Shown here in pieces: positions 11,101 to 30,078 of a DNA stretch of 64,000 nt. Every line of letters starts with the position of its first letter. The first letter of the stretch is position 1. The notes under the pieces are model-generated. The model saw only the letters and a list, made by a program, of their open reading frames with translations. It was not told where the DNA came from and searched no databases. The DNA lies in contig NC_081553.1 of assembly GCF_963082655.1 (NCBI RefSeq), forward strand, positions 37,539,474 through 37,603,473, read 5' to 3'. The translations under genes and the position numbers were made by a program. Source of the DNA: Stomoxys calcitrans (taxonomy: Eukaryota > Arthropoda > Insecta > Diptera > Muscidae).

Positions 11101-11506
11101 AAGGAAAATAAAATAGAATAAATCTGTAGGCTTAAGCGATCGTCTGGGACTGCCGTGGTCACATTTAACGCTTTTATCAAAAATTAGCAAATTTGTGGTT
11201 ACATTTTAGATATTGTGTTAATCGTTGAAAAAACCCACTATGACAAAAATAGGCCCTTAACAAAAATAAAATCGCTGTGAAATCTGCATATAAGACTTTA
11301 ATTAAAAACTAAAGCTAAAATTGATTCATATTTCCTCAATGTGTTGTTTTCCTTTTCAGGTTGTTAACGGCTGTCTGGCCATCAATCCTGGACGTTTGGC
11401 CGACAACATTGGTGGTACTTTTGCTCGCTTCATTATAAATCCCCCAGCACCCAAGGAGGAGGCCAATCTATTTAATTATGTCGGCTGTCAAGTGCGAAAA
11501 GTTTAA
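8187..11506 (+). CDS. DNApol-alpha73 (POLA2): DNA polymerase alpha subunit B (3' exons, 5' partial)
   Basis: Accessory B subunit of the DNA polymerase alpha-primase complex, acting in the nucleus at replication initiation. Four exons join in frame: 8187-8502, 8808-9499, 9568-9751 and 11360-11506, with AG/GTAAG-type borders. They give 445 codons to a TAA at 11504. The family is about 600 residues, so roughly 150 N-terminal residues are missing; I could not find their exons in 1-8186. Family blocks seen are the OB-fold stretch GVFPGQVVMVTGMNPKGD, the calcineurin-like segment VLILCGPFMEADH and VVASHRDAHTDCVYPT, and the C-terminal VVNGCLAINPGRLADN. The domain is phosphoesterase-like, and inactive in this family. 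Introns 8503-8807 and 9752-11359 each carry a mariner MITE. A poly(A) signal AATAAA lies at 11597. The gene is convergent with DPPIII, 265 bp away. Confidence 0.93.
8528..8751 (+). mobile_element. mariner-type MITE, copy M3, in polymerase intron
   Basis: Lies 25 bp downstream of the 5' splice site of the 305-bp intron, so it makes up most of that intron. It starts TTGGGTTGCCCAAAAAGTAA and is flanked by TA (8526-8527 and 8752-8753). A ~13-bp internal deletion removes 'aaagttcattcta' relative to M2. Confidence 0.9.
9940..10150 (+). pseudogene. LINE reverse-transcriptase fragment in polymerase intron
   Basis: On + the frame near 10040-10130 reads DGLPAELMKF followed by LIRHIHQLICV. This is the pre-fingers region typical of non-LTR reverse transcriptases (…DG(L/I)PAEL…LI..(I/L)W…). 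Only about 70 codons are recognisable. The copy is cut on its right by mariner MITE M4. Confidence 0.45.
10158..10392 (-). mobile_element. mariner-type MITE, copy M4 (reverse orientation)
   Basis: Same 237-bp family, inverted: after the left terminal repeat comes 'ttttttaaaagaaagtaaat', the complement of the right side of M1-M3. TA is present at 10156-10157 and 10393-10394. Confidence 0.9.
10832..11032. repeat. Two-copy ~101-bp tandem repeat
   Basis: Two adjacent units begin 'attgtcgaccacgg(t/a)cat' at 10832 and 10933. Both contain 'caactcctg(t/c)gcggtgt' and 'gtcgagaac' and end 'ttgccacaa'. About 85% alike by eye. They lie within the large polymerase intron; nothing else is recognised there. 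Confidence 0.7.
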
Positions 11507-11771
11507 GTGGACTATAGACCAGAACATCAAGGACTTGTAACAACAACAATTTAAGATGCCAGTAGACAGTTTTCATTAAAACAACTCATTTTTTAAAATA
11601 AAAACTATGAACATTATTTGCAAAACATGTATTAAAAAAAAAAGTTTTTTCTTATCAATCTGTTTTTGTTTCCAACAAATAACAAAAATCATAAAGTCTT
11701 AAAAGAAGTGGTTTGAGAAATGCTGTTAGTGGTTTTTGTTCTGCTTTTATATTCATCATTTGTTTGCATCA

Positions 11772-19726
<7,955 letters not shown>

Positions 19727-19931
19727 AACCAATCCCAATTTAAGCTACAAAAATTGTATTGAAATCCATACTTCGTAGCGAATCCTTTATTTGGCTAAAA
19801 TTTGAAGAAACAAATTTGGAAGGCCTATATTTTGCACGCTATCAGAGATATCTCATTCACATTCAGAATAAAGGATTCGCAACGAAGTATGGATTTCAAT
19901 ACAATTTTTGTAGCTTAAATTGGGATTGGTT
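19727..19931. repeat. 65-bp inverted repeat (hairpin)
   Basis: Left arm 19727-19791 and right arm 19867-19931 are reverse complements over 65 bp with one mismatch. They are separated by a 75-bp loop with 'ggaaggcctatattttgcac'. A fold-back or palindromic MITE is the simplest reading. It abuts a mariner-MITE scrap and then a LINE. Confidence 0.85.
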
Positions 19932-19935
19932 TATT

Positions 19936-19972
19936 GGTTTTAAAAGAAAGTAAATGCATTTTTAATAAAATT
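19936..19972 (-). mobile_element. mariner-MITE fragment
   Basis: The stretch 'taaaagaaagtaaatgcatt' followed by 'tttaataaaa' equals the subterminal part of M4 at about 10190-10218. Only ~37 bp remain between the hairpin and the LINE. Confidence 0.6.
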
Positions 19973-19973
19973 T

Positions 19974-22900
19974 CGGCGTCCTCGTCGTCGGACTCTGTAA
20001 CCCCCCCGACCTCTCCCGTGCGGCAATTTTTGCAACGACAGCACTCTAGCCCTACTATTGCCAGGCCAGAGCCGGGAAGTGCATCGTTCTTGCAGTTAAA
20101 CTGCAACGGACTGCGTGGCAAGATCGATGAGATCGTAGACTTTATGAGTCGGAAGAGCATATCGGTCGCAGCGATCCAGGAGACAAAGCTGACCAACACC
20201 TGCAGCTTGCACAGTTGTCACGGTAACAATGTGCTACGTAAGGATCGCTCAAGGAATGGAGGTGGTGGATTGGCCTTCGTTATACACCATTCCGTGCAGT
20301 ATAGACTTATCTCGCCTGCGCTTGACGCTAGCGACCCATACATGGAATGTATGGGGGTAGTAGTCAGGTCTGGTACTGCCGAGATAGAGATATACAACGT
20401 GTATATACCGCCGGTTGGTAGCAGTGTCCCGATTAATGGCCAGGCTTACAACCCCGACATAAGTGGGTTGCTATCTGGCCATAATCGTCTGGTTCTGGGG
20501 GATTTTAATGCGCATCACACGTCATGGCATTCTCCCCTAGGTAACGACCAGCGTGGCATAGCTTTGGCAGAGCAGATAGATAGCTCCACGTTTTGCACGG
20601 TGAATGAGGATGCCCCCACTAGGATTACGAGGAGGTGCAGCAGCTCGCCAGACATCTCAATTGCATCCCCTGATCGCCTGAGTGACGTCTCCTGGCAAGC
20701 CGTCATCTCTTTGAGGTCAGACCACCTCCCCATAATTCTCACCATCGACCGACCACCCGACTTCAGAACCTCTGAGCGCCGGACGTTCATCAATTATAAG
20801 AAGGCCGATTGCCGCTTCAGTGAACAGCCACCCCCCTCTGATGTGCTTGTGGCCGAGAGGAAATTCCGAGACATCATCAACGCAGCAGCCGCTCGCTTTA
20901 TACCAGCCGGTCGAATACCCCAAGTGCGACCCAATTTCCCGGCAGTGGTACTCGCAGACGAGCGTGATGGGATTCGTGCTATGGACCCTGCTAACCCCAG
21001 CGAACATAAGCGGAATTTGTGGCTGGATCACTTGGAGCAATGTAACTTAGGCACCGGTGCAGGCAAACTGTGGGCCACTGTTAAGTCTCTCTCGAATCCC
21101 GGTAGATGGAACGACAGGACCTCAGTCACTTTTGGCAAGATAACCGTGACTGATCCGAAGAGATGCGCCAGGTTGTTCAACCGTCAATTTATTGTGCATC
21201 CAGAGAGAGACAGGGCAAGGAGGAGAGCCATTCGCCATATTCGTGGTCTCCGAGCCGATGAACAGCCATCACAATTTACCGTGGGCGAAGTTACGAATGT
21301 CATCCTTGGCGCCAAATCTTCCAAGGCGTTGGGCCTCGACGGAATCTTTACATTGATGCTGAAGAATTTGGATTCACCTGGAGTTGAGTACCTTACCACT
21401 GTCCTCAACCTGTCATTGAACACTCTTATAGTTCCCGATGCCTGGAAAAGACCCGCGTTTGGGGGAGTCGTACAGACCGATCTCCCTTCTCTCACCAGTG
21501 GCGAAGACGCTTGAGGCATTACTCCTCCCGAGCCTCGTAGGAGAATTTCCATTCGCTGAGCATCAACATGGATTTCGGAGACTGCACAGCACAACAACAG
21601 CTTTGCATGCCATCACCACACACATTTGCCGTGGCTTCAATCAACCCAGGTCATGTGATAGGACGGTCCTCGTGGCACTGTAACCCCCCAACCTCGAAGG
21701 CATTCGACACGGTCAGCCATGCCAAATTATTTAAGGACATCGCCAACACGTCCCTCCAGCCAGGCCTGAAACGATGGGTCGCGAATTATCTGTGTGGTCG
21801 CCAGTCATTTGTGGAATTTAGGGATAAGAAGTCGAAACACTGTAGAGTGAAACAGGGAGTTCCCCAAGGTGGGGTGATATCTCCGGCTTTGTTTAACCTC
21901 TACCTATGCTCCATCCCACCCCCTCTAGACGGCATAGAGATCGTTTCATATGCGGACGATTGTACGATCATGGCATCAGGCCTTCCACCCATGTTGTTGT
22001 TGTTGTAGCAGTGTGTTATACACTAAGGCGGCAGCCCTTGCCGATGAAGAACTCCATCGGGTCAATCCGGTACGTACAACCGGCTGCCATGGGATTGCCC
22101 AACCGGCTGCCCATTGATGACATCTGCGATAGGTCGAACGCCTACCTCAACGAGCTTGCCTCATATATCGCTGCAAGAAATCTGAAGATATCCGCCACCA
22201 AATCTTCAGCCACACTGTTCACTACAAATACGCGTGAGGTGAATACGGTGCTGACTGTGATGGGCGATGGAGAAATGATTCCGACCATCAGGTGTCCCAA
22301 AATACTCCTACACTTTCTCCCCACATGCCACAGCAATCTGCAATAAAGTCAAAAGTAGAAACAAGGTCCTCAAGTCACTCGCTGGCAGCACTTGGGGTGC
22401 AGACAAAGAAACCTTGTTGACCACGTACAGAGCAATTGGCCGGTCTGTGGTAAGTTATGCAGCGCCAGTGTGGTCTCGTCAACTTCGTGACACGCTGTGG
22501 AATAATATTCAGATGTGTCAGAATGCCGCCCTCCGAACTGCGACGGGCTGTCTCCTCAGTTCTCTTGTGGACCACCTCCATCAGGAAACAAAGATCCTAC
22601 CAGTGCGAAGACATAACTACATGCTGTCTAAGCAATACCTTTTGGGCTGTTATCGCAGAAACCATCCAAATCATCATCTTGTGGATAGATACCCACCGCC
22701 CAGAAGCCTTAAAGTAGATCTACACGATCTAGAGCGTGGGGTTCAACGCTACAAGAGAGAACCTCTAGATCAAGCGGCATATCAAGCGAGTCTGAACAAC
22801 ATTCATGCAGACACGGTAGCAGACGCGGTAATTGGCTACCGGGTGAATGTAGTCCTTGGAGAACGACCGCCACCCATTGCACCCAAGAAATCGAACTCCC

Positions 22901-23180
22901 CCGGCAAACCAGAGTGATTCTGGCTCAATTACGTTCCGGCAGATGCAACCGTCTCAACTTTTACAGAGCAAGGATTGATGCCGATGTGCAAGATGTATTT
23001 TCCGATTGTAACCAGGGACCGCACGATACACGCACCTGTTTAACTGCCCTGCCAGACCCACTCGACTCAGACCCAGATCGCTGTGGACGCACCCCATCTT
23101 AGTCGCAGAGCTCCTGGGTCTTGACACTCAACAAAATCAAGCAGACGAAAGATAGAACACAATAAACTGCCACAACAACG
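19974..23180 (+). mobile_element. jockey-like LINE, degenerate (endonuclease + reverse transcriptase)
   Basis: A non-LTR retrotransposon about 3.2 kb long, 5'-truncated and dead. The APE-type endonuclease is read at 20095-20740 (LQLNCNGLRGKIDEI, AIQETKL, LVLGDFNAHHTSWHS, LRSDHLPI). The reverse transcriptase follows, with SSKALGLDGIF, HQHGFRRLHSTTTALHAIT, KAFDTVSHAKLF, VKQGVPQGGVISPALFNLYL and the catalytic YADDCTIMASG near 21950. The 3' part has a jockey-type C-terminal domain ending near 23100. Frame changes occur near 21450, 21690 and 22300. A 117-bp repeat is inserted at 21993. No ORF1 is seen. The 3' end is A-rich, 'aataaactgccacaacaac'. Confidence 0.88.
21993..22109 (+). mobile_element. 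117-bp (GTT)n-headed short repeat inserted in the LINE
   Basis: Splits the reverse-transcriptase region just after YADD. It is flanked by CCCAT at 21988-21992 and 22110-22114, a 5-bp direct repeat that looks like a target duplication. It starts 'gttgttgttgttgtagcagt' and contains 'gggtcaatccggtacgtaca'. Relatives lie at 38888-38996, 59287-59472 (two in tandem) and 61383-61470. Confidence 0.7.
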
Positions 23181-23199
23181 AATCTTTTTTCGAATAAAT

Positions 23200-23545
23200 C
23201 GTTTGAAAATTGTTGTGACTACGGCCACATAAGGGCAAATCGTGCGATACATATATATGGGAGCTATATTCAAATCTGAACCAATTTTTACCAAAATCAA
23301 TAGCGTCCGTCCTTTAAGCCAAAAAAATCATGTGCAAAATTTCATGACGATTGGACAACAAATACGACCTGTACCTTGGTGACAATAATACATGGGCTCA
23401 AAGGCGGGCAGACGGAAATGACTAACTCGAATCAGAAAATTATTCTGAGTCGATCGGTATACTTATCAATGTGTCCAGCTCTTCTCCTTCTTAGCGTTGC
23501 AAACAAATGTACAAACTATCAATAATAACCTGTACCACAGTGGTG
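23200..23545 (+). repeat. mini-me-like element (family B), 3' end
   Basis: Contains 'cgatacatatatatgggagc', 'tgtgcaaaatttcatgacga' and 'cggtatacttatcaatgtgt', ending 'accacagtggtggtg'. The same 3' text occurs at 27310-27412. Confidence 0.7.
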
Positions 23546-24513
23546 GTGTGGGATATAAAAATGTCACATTCACAAAGTTTTGCACTATTCGATAATTTTA
23601 GAAAATGGTTAGATTTTTTATCAAGTTTTTTAAAGATAAGTTAGCATTTGTTTTGACATGTCTTCCATTAATTTTAGAGGTATTTTCTTAGAAATTTATT
23701 TTTTGTACAAGTGAAAAATATCACCAAAAATTTTCAATTAAAAATATAATTGAAAATAAAAAAAATGTTTTCAGTGAAAAACTAAATTAATTCAATCATT
23801 TTTATACCCACCACCTTAGGATAGGGGGTATATTCATTTAGTCATTCCGTTTGCAATACATCGAAATATCAATTTCCGACCGTACAAAGTATATATATTT
23901 CGGATCGTCGTAAAATTCTAAGACGATTTAACGATGACCGTGTTTCTGTCCGTCCGTCTGTTGTAATCACTCTACAGCCTTCAAAAATTGAGATATTGAG
24001 CTGAAATTTGGCACAGATACGTCTTTTTGATGCACGCTGGTTAAGTTCTTGAACGGGCCAAATCGGACCATATTTGCATATAGCTGCTATAGAGCCCGAT
24101 TTTCCGATAAAGGGTCTAACGCCCATAAATGCTTTATTTGTCATCCGATTTCGCTGAAATTTGAAACAGTGAGTGGTTTTAGGCCTCCCGATATCTGACC
24201 CAAATATGGTCCATATCGGATTATATTTATGTATAGCTGCCATATATACCGATCTACCGATAAAAAGTCTAAAGCCCATGAAAGATTTATTTATTACCCG
24301 ATATCGCTGAAATTTTAAATATTGAGTAGTTTTACGCCTTCTAACATAGGAACCAAATATGAAGCAGAGGGTTATCTTAAGCCTCCTGATATCTGACCTA
24401 AATATGGATCAAATCGGACCATATTTTAAATATTGAGTAGTTTTACGCCTCCTAACAAAGGAACCAAATATGGTTCAAAGACCATATCGAATGGAATATA
24501 TATTTGAGAGCTA

Positions 24514-26153
24514 CAGCGGTCAAAAAAAGTATTCATCATTAGCAAAATTGATAATAAATTCACTTATTTTGGGTAATTGAAGAAAATTTAAAGTAAACAA
24601 ATAATGCAGTTTTATGCAATAGTTTATTTTTCGTAATATGTTTTAAAATAAATTCAAAAAATAAATTTAATTAGCGCAAAAAATGCAATTTTATATAATA
24701 ACACCAAAAACAGAACAAAAAAAGTATTCATCATTGATGTGCTATCATCAAAGTCAAATTCAAATATTATTTGGGAATCCCCCTTTTCTGTTTTATTTAG
24801 TAAAGGAGGCTTTGCCCTTGACAGCAAATATTTAATTTCATTGAAAATATAGTTTTTGTCAAAATGGGTCGTAAGCAAAACGAGGTTTCTGATGAGGTAA
24901 AAGTTTTGATAATAAAACACCACAGGAATGGTTTAACTCAAAAAACTATCAGTGAAATATTAAATAGACCACGATCTACTATACAATCCATCATCAGAAA
25001 GTGGACAGAAACGAAAACTGTTGACAATAAACCAAGATCTGGTCGACCAAAAGCACTTTCAGTTGGAGATGTGCGTTGGCTAGTGCGGCAAGTTCAGAAA
25101 ACTCCGAAGACAAATGCGACCATTCTTCGTAAAAACACTATGGAATATTTAGGGAAGGAAGTTACTACACAAACAATTCGAAATACACTCAAAAGGCATA
25201 GTTACAGAGGAAGAACTGCACGTAAGAAGCCCTTTATAAATAAAATAAACCGAGTGAAAAGGCTAAACTTCGCAAAAATGTATGTAAAACAGCCCGAATC
25301 ATTTTGGAAAACAGTCATTTTTGCAGACGAGAGCAAGTTTAATCTTTTTGGGTGCGATGGAAAGGTCATAGTGTACAGAAAACCAAATACAGAGCTTGAA
25401 GAACGAAACACAGTTGCTACTGTAAAACATGGTGGAGGTGGTTTAATGGTTTGGGGGTGTATGGCGGCTTCAGGAGCGGGAAATCTTGAAATTATTAATG
25501 GAGTAATGGATCATAAGTATTACATTGACATTTTAAAGAGGAATTTAAAAGATAGTGCTGTAAAACTTGGGCTTGGTAATAACTTTCAATATTATCAAGA
25601 TAATGACCCCAAACATTCTGCTTTAAATACCAAGATGTGGATGCTGTATAACTGCCCCAAAGTCCTTAAAACTCCTCCTCAAAGTCCCGACTTGAACCCA
25701 ATTGAACATCTTTGGGAACATCTCGAACGCAAATTGAGAACGCGCAATTTTTCGAGCAAGAGTCAAATGCAACAGGTGATAATGGAGGAATGGACTAATA
25801 TAGACCAAAATATAACTGCTAAATTAGTCCAATCGATGTCAAACCGTTTAAAAGAAGTTATAAGACGCGGTGGTCGAATAACAAAGTATTAATTTTTTTA
25901 AATTATGTTATTTATTTTTTTGTTTTTTTGCAATGATGAATACTTTTTTTGTTTAATTTTTTGTGTTCAGCTGTAAAATGGCCATTTTTGTTCCAATAAA
26001 TACTATTTTTTTCTTTAAAAACAATGAAATTGTGTACATATATATCACACAAGCACTACTGCATCATTAGTTTAATATGTTTTTATTCCAATTGTCTTTA
26101 GTAGACTTATTAAAAAAAAAACATTGAATGATGAATACTTTTTTTGACCGCTG
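24514..26153 (+). mobile_element. Complete Tc1-type transposon with IR/DR ends
   Basis: A 1640-bp element with perfect 27-bp terminal inverted repeats beginning CAGCGGTCAAAAAAAGTATT, flanked by TA (24512-24513 and 26154-26155). Each end has a second inner copy of the 'aaaaaaagtattcatcatt' site (about 24715-24738 and 25931-25954). That gives the IR/DR arrangement of two transposase sites per end known from Sleeping Beauty-like and Bari-like elements. It carries one uninterrupted transposase frame. The target is inside a mini-me-like repeat whose text joins cleanly across the insertion. Confidence 0.95.
24864..25892 (+). CDS. Tc1 transposase, DD34E, 342 aa, uninterrupted
   Basis: Cut-and-paste transposase of the Tc1/mariner superfamily. 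The N-terminus has paired helix-turn-helix regions (about residues 5-50 and 65-115), with a GRPR-like basic hinge SGRPK at 59-63. A basic stretch RTARKKPFINKINRVKR at 117-133 could serve nuclear import. The catalytic domain has D155 in VIFADESKF, D246 in YYQDNDPKHS and E281 in LNPIEHLW. Exactly 34 residues lie between the second and third, so DD34E. The Gly-rich loop HGGGGLMVWGCM is at 189-200. No stop, frameshift or missing catalytic residue is seen, so it may be active or very recently active. The start at 24864 follows 'gtcaaa', a good insect context. Confidence 0.96.
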   Translation: MGRKQNEVSDEVKVLIIKHHRNGLTQKTISEILNRPRSTIQSIIRKWTETKTVDNKPRSGRPKALSVGDVRWLVRQVQKTPKTNATILRKNTMEYLGKEVTTQTIRNTLKRHSYRGRTARKKPFINKINRVKRLNFAKMYVKQPESFWKTVIFADESKFNLFGCDGKVIVYRKPNTELEERNTVATVKHGGGGLMVWGCMAASGAGNLEIINGVMDHKYYIDILKRNLKDSAVKLGLGNNFQYYQDNDPKHSALNTKMWMLYNCPKVLKTPPQSPDLNPIEHLWEHLERKLRTRNFSSKSQMQQVIMEEWTNIDQNITAKLVQSMSNRLKEVIRRGGRITKY

Positions 26154-27529
26154 TATATCGAAATCTGAACTGAGTTTAATGAAATTTTACACACATGTTG
26201 AAACATTAAATTAAACATCTCGCGGATAGTTTTGTAAAGCTCGGACAAAAATTGTGGCTTCTACAGCGTTAATAGGCCGTATCGGATGAAAGATATACAT
26301 GGCAGCTATATCTAAATCTGGGCTGATTTTAGTGAAATTTTGCACACATTTTGGAACATTAAACAAAACATCTTATGCAAAATTATGTAAAGATCGGACT
26401 AAAATTGTGGCTTATATAGACTTCAAAGGCCATATCAGAAGGAAGATATATATAGCTAGAAGGAAGATATATTAGCTATATCTAAATCTGAACCGATTTT
26501 CACGATTTCAAGAATTGGGACGTCATGAAAAACCGCTCGTGCAAAATTTTGCAAAGATCGGACCAAAATTGTGGCCCTTCAGACTTAATAGGCCATATCG
26601 GATGAAAGATATATATGGGAGCCATATCTAACTCTGAACCGATTTTTATGGCGATATTTTTGGGTCATATCGGTTTAGAGATATGTATGGGAGCTATATC
26701 TAAATCTGGACTGATTCTAATGAAATTTTGCACACATGTGGGAACATTAAACAAAAGATCTTATGCAACATTTTGTAAAGATCGTACTAAAATTGTGGTT
26801 TATATAGCCTTCAAAGGCTATATCGGATGAAAGATATATATGAGAGCTATATCTAAATCTGCAGACGTATTGGGAGGTCAGGGAAAACCGCTCGTGCAAA
26901 ATTTTGTAAAGATCGAACCAAAATTGTGCCCTCTACAGGCTTAATAAGCCATATCGGATGTAAGATATATATGGGAGCTATATCTAAACCGGGATCGATT
27001 TTTTTTCAAAATCAATCAATCGTATTGGGAGGTCAGGGAAAACCGCTCGTGCAAAATTTTGTAAAGATCGAACCAAAATTGTGGCCTCTACAGGCTTAAT
27101 AAGCCATATCGGATGTAAGATATATATGGGAGCTATATCTAAACCTGGACTGATTTTTTTCAAAATCAGAAGCATTCGTCCTTGAACTAAAAAAGTGACC
27201 TGTGCAAAATTTTGTGACAGTCGAACAACATATGCGTTCTTTACCTTGATTACAGGAATACATGGACAGAAAGACGGACGTAGCTAAATCGAGGAAGTAA
27301 TTCTAAGCCGATCGGTATACTTATCAATGGGTCTACCTCGTCTTCTTCTTAACGTTGCAAACAAATGCACAAACTTATAATACCTTGTACCACAGTCGTG
27401 GTGTAGAGTATATATACAACGAAGGCAGAATCAATTACTAATTTCACAAACTTTTTCAGACCTTTGTTAAATTTCGTTGCTAAACCTATTTAGCACCAAA
27501 TTTCTTTGCCCGGCACGGAATATCTATGA

Positions 27530-27892
27530 GCACCACACTAGCTGGAACATTGAGGTCCGATATGTGTGGTGTTTATTGCTGTCACGAGAAGCTTAGTTGG
27601 GAGTTACCGGGCGCGTCCACAGGTTGCAGATAATGGAAGGCTCCATCCAGAGTAGCTGTAATTGCAGTCGCGGACAATCAGCGGTATCGAGTGGAGAGTC
27701 TCAGTGAGAGGTCGGCTGGCACCGGCTCTTGCACAAATACTGAGTGCCTACGATGCTCGATATGACAAGGCGAGTTATTGGCGCCTTTAAATAACCAATG
27801 GCCGAAACGAACTTGCTCACCCACAAGAGCTTGACGAGGATCGCCACCTCCACATGAAAATGTGGTTACAACAACCAAATTTCTTCAAATTT
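27530..27892 (-). repeat. ~400-bp interspersed repeat (copy in reverse orientation)
   Basis: Minus-strand member of a family also at 38012-38412, 52118-52460, 44395-44575, 45880-45965 and 31530-31675. Shared blocks include 'caccacac', 'ctcgataccgctga' (complement here) and 'aatgtggttacaacaac'. The forward copies begin with a GTT-rich stretch. Confidence 0.7.
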
Positions 27893-27899
27893 AAAATAT

Positions 27900-29287
27900 T
27901 TTTGTTTTTTAACTAAAAAACTAATTGGTTAAGGGTTTAGTTTCCGATCCGATTTCTAAACGTAAATAAGCTTTCATCTTTGATATAGTCCCCATACCCG
28001 TTTCCATATGAGCGAATTTTATGCAATCCTATGCCACAGTGGCTACACACCTGTACTTGGCTTGTTGTGAGCTCTCTAAATAATTTAGAAGTAACCATGC
28101 TTTCTGTGTTCTCCCCATAACCGCTAATAGTTTTTCAATCTATTACCCTAAGTCAGTTCAAGTTTAGCGTCGGATCCACAAAGCGAATGACCGGCATAGA
28201 CATAGGAAATGCTCCAAAGCCTCGTCCTCTTTCACACATGATCGGCTTAATATGATCCGAATCTGGGAAAGCCGGGCGAGCAAAGGCATAGAAAATGCTC
28301 CAAAACCTTGTCGTCTTTCACACAGGATCGACTTACTATGGTAGAGTTTAAATCTAGGTAAATCTTCCTAATGAATGTGGAAGACTTCATGGTAAGAAGG
28401 GTGTAGGTAAATTTTTTACTTATGATCGGGGCCTAGACATAAACTATCTTATCTTTATTCTTAAATTGGGTATACCATGTAAGAATGTAAAAAAAATTTG
28501 CTAAGATAAACGGTTCTAAAGATTAAATAAAAACAAATTATAGAACCAGTATGGCTTAATTTTATTTATACTCTTCAAGCCTCTATGGATATCTTAACGA
28601 AATGCAAAAAAGGAAAAAAAAAACAGAAGTATTTCACATCCAAAATGATGTTCCAAGTTTTTATTAAACACGTTTAAAGTTTATTGGTCAGTATATTAAT
28701 CCTGTCTATTAAACTGTTGAACCATTCTTCATTTTGGATTTGAAAACTGTAGATTTTAGCACTTATTGCATTTCATCAAGATATCCCACATAGCCCCGAA
28801 CAGTATATAATAATAAACCATATTTCTTTTTATGCATGGTCATGCATTATACTTTCTGCATGATGCACCACAAGCTTTATTAATTGGTATCCATAAACTT
28901 AAATGTCCAAAAATAAAAGGTTATGTCAACAAAGGACTATCATGCCACGAAGCGTCAAATTTGCATTATTTACGAAGTATTAGATAAAGATTTAAAAGGT
29001 ATAATTTTGGTCTAACTTACCTTGTTTATTGGAATTTTGTAGTAATTCTATGCGCTTACTTTTGTATTATGTGGCGTGGGTGTAGCACACAATAGTCCAC
29101 AACCGGTAAATAAAATAATTGCAATGAAATGACTTTTAAAATATCAAACAGCTGTTTTTAGCTGCCATAAATCGAGAGAAATTGGTCAACCCTATGTAAT
29201 CTCGCAGTGTGTTTTCTATATGTCAAAAATTTTATTTTGTCTGTAAATTTATAAGGGTCCCATAACACCTTGGGCACAATCGGCTGA
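27900..29287. other. Unassigned intergenic DNA with a short tandem duplication
   Basis: No gene recognised. A ~90-bp unit with 'catagaaaatgctccaaa' and 'ttgtcgtctttcacacagga' is present twice (about 28195-28262 and 28283-28345). Confidence 0.45.
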
Positions 29288-29290
29288 AGT

Positions 29291-29495
29291 AAAATTGTCT
29301 TCACATTAACACCAGGATTCACTAATAGAAGGTTATGTCACTTGCGAAAACATCGAGTGGATAGGGCCCATGAACATCATTAAGGATGTCAAATCTGCCG
29401 ATTATAAAGGAGATAACGTAAAAAAAGAATGAATGTAAAAAAAAGAACAAGTTGACATCATCAATGCTAAGAACTGCCAAAAACTAAAAAAATTG
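29291..29495 (-). mobile_element. 'CAGGATTCACT' MITE, truncated copy
   Basis: Starts 'ccaggattcactaatagaag', the complement of the right end of the elements at 41423-41660 and 41858-42095. It follows their interior through 'gatgtcaaatctgcc' and 'caatgctaagaactgccaaa', but its other end is lost where a mariner relic begins at 29498. Confidence 0.75.
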
Positions 29496-29497
29496 TA

Positions 29498-30078
29498 TTG
29501 GGTTGCCCAAAAAGTAATTGTCGGTAATATAGTAGTAATATAGTCAGCGTTGACAAATTTTTTCAACGGCTTGTGACTCTGTAATTGCATTCTTTCTTCT
29601 GTCAGTTATCAGCTGTTACTTTAAGCTTGCTTTAGAAAAAAAGTGCGCGAAATTTTGATTACATTTGTTTGTTTGGCGTCAATTTTAATATGGGTACCAC
29701 ATGTATTGAAAGAAATTCATTTAACAAACCGAATCAACGCTTGTGATATGCACCTTAAACGCAATGAATTCGATCCGTTTTTAAAACGAATCATAACTGG
29801 AGATGAAAAATGGATTGTTTACAACAACGTTAGTCGAAAATGATCATGGTCCAAGCATGGTGAACCAGCTCAAACCACTTCAAAGGCTGATATCCACCAA
29901 AAAAAGGTTATGCTGTCTGTTTGGTGGGATTGGAAGGGTGTGGTATATTTTGAGCTGCTTCCAAACGATTAATTCGGATGTTTACTGTCAACAATTGGAC
30001 AAATTGAATACAGCCATCAAGGAGAAGCGACCAGAATTGGTCAATCGTAAAGGTGTCATATTCCACCAGGACAACGCT
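29498..30078 (+). pseudogene. mariner transposase relic, parent type of the MITEs
   Basis: The left end TTGGGTTGCCCAAAAAGTAA and 'gactctgtaattgcattctt' match the 237-bp MITEs. It then passes into transposase sequence: WVPHVLKEIHLTNRINACDM, IITGDEKWIVYNN (first catalytic Asp) and VIFHQDNAR (second Asp). The N-terminal third is deleted, a stop follows NVSRK at about 29840 and the frame shifts there. The C-terminal part with the third Asp is missing: the text switches to a mini-me-like unit ('gggcgcaattcttacccg') at about 30079. It is inactive. Confidence 0.9.

Larger units (their letters stand above)
23803..27412 (+). repeat. mini-me-like element (family B), split by a Tc1 transposon
   Basis: Opens 'tatacccaccaccttaggat', then 'aaagtatatatatttcggat' and 'tgtccgtccgtctgttgtaa' (the (TA)n-core-(GTCY)n pattern). 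Then come internal units with 'gctgaaatt', 'aaatatggtc' and 'gggagctatatctaaatct'. It is interrupted at 24514-26153 by a Tc1 element and ends near 27412 with 'accttgtaccacagtcgtgg'. Inverted family-B relatives lie at 47400-49050. Confidence 0.75.

Noticed and set aside
24864..25892. Tc1 transposase as a domesticated host gene
   Set aside because: It still has intact terminal repeats and TA flanks, so it is an ordinary transposon copy.
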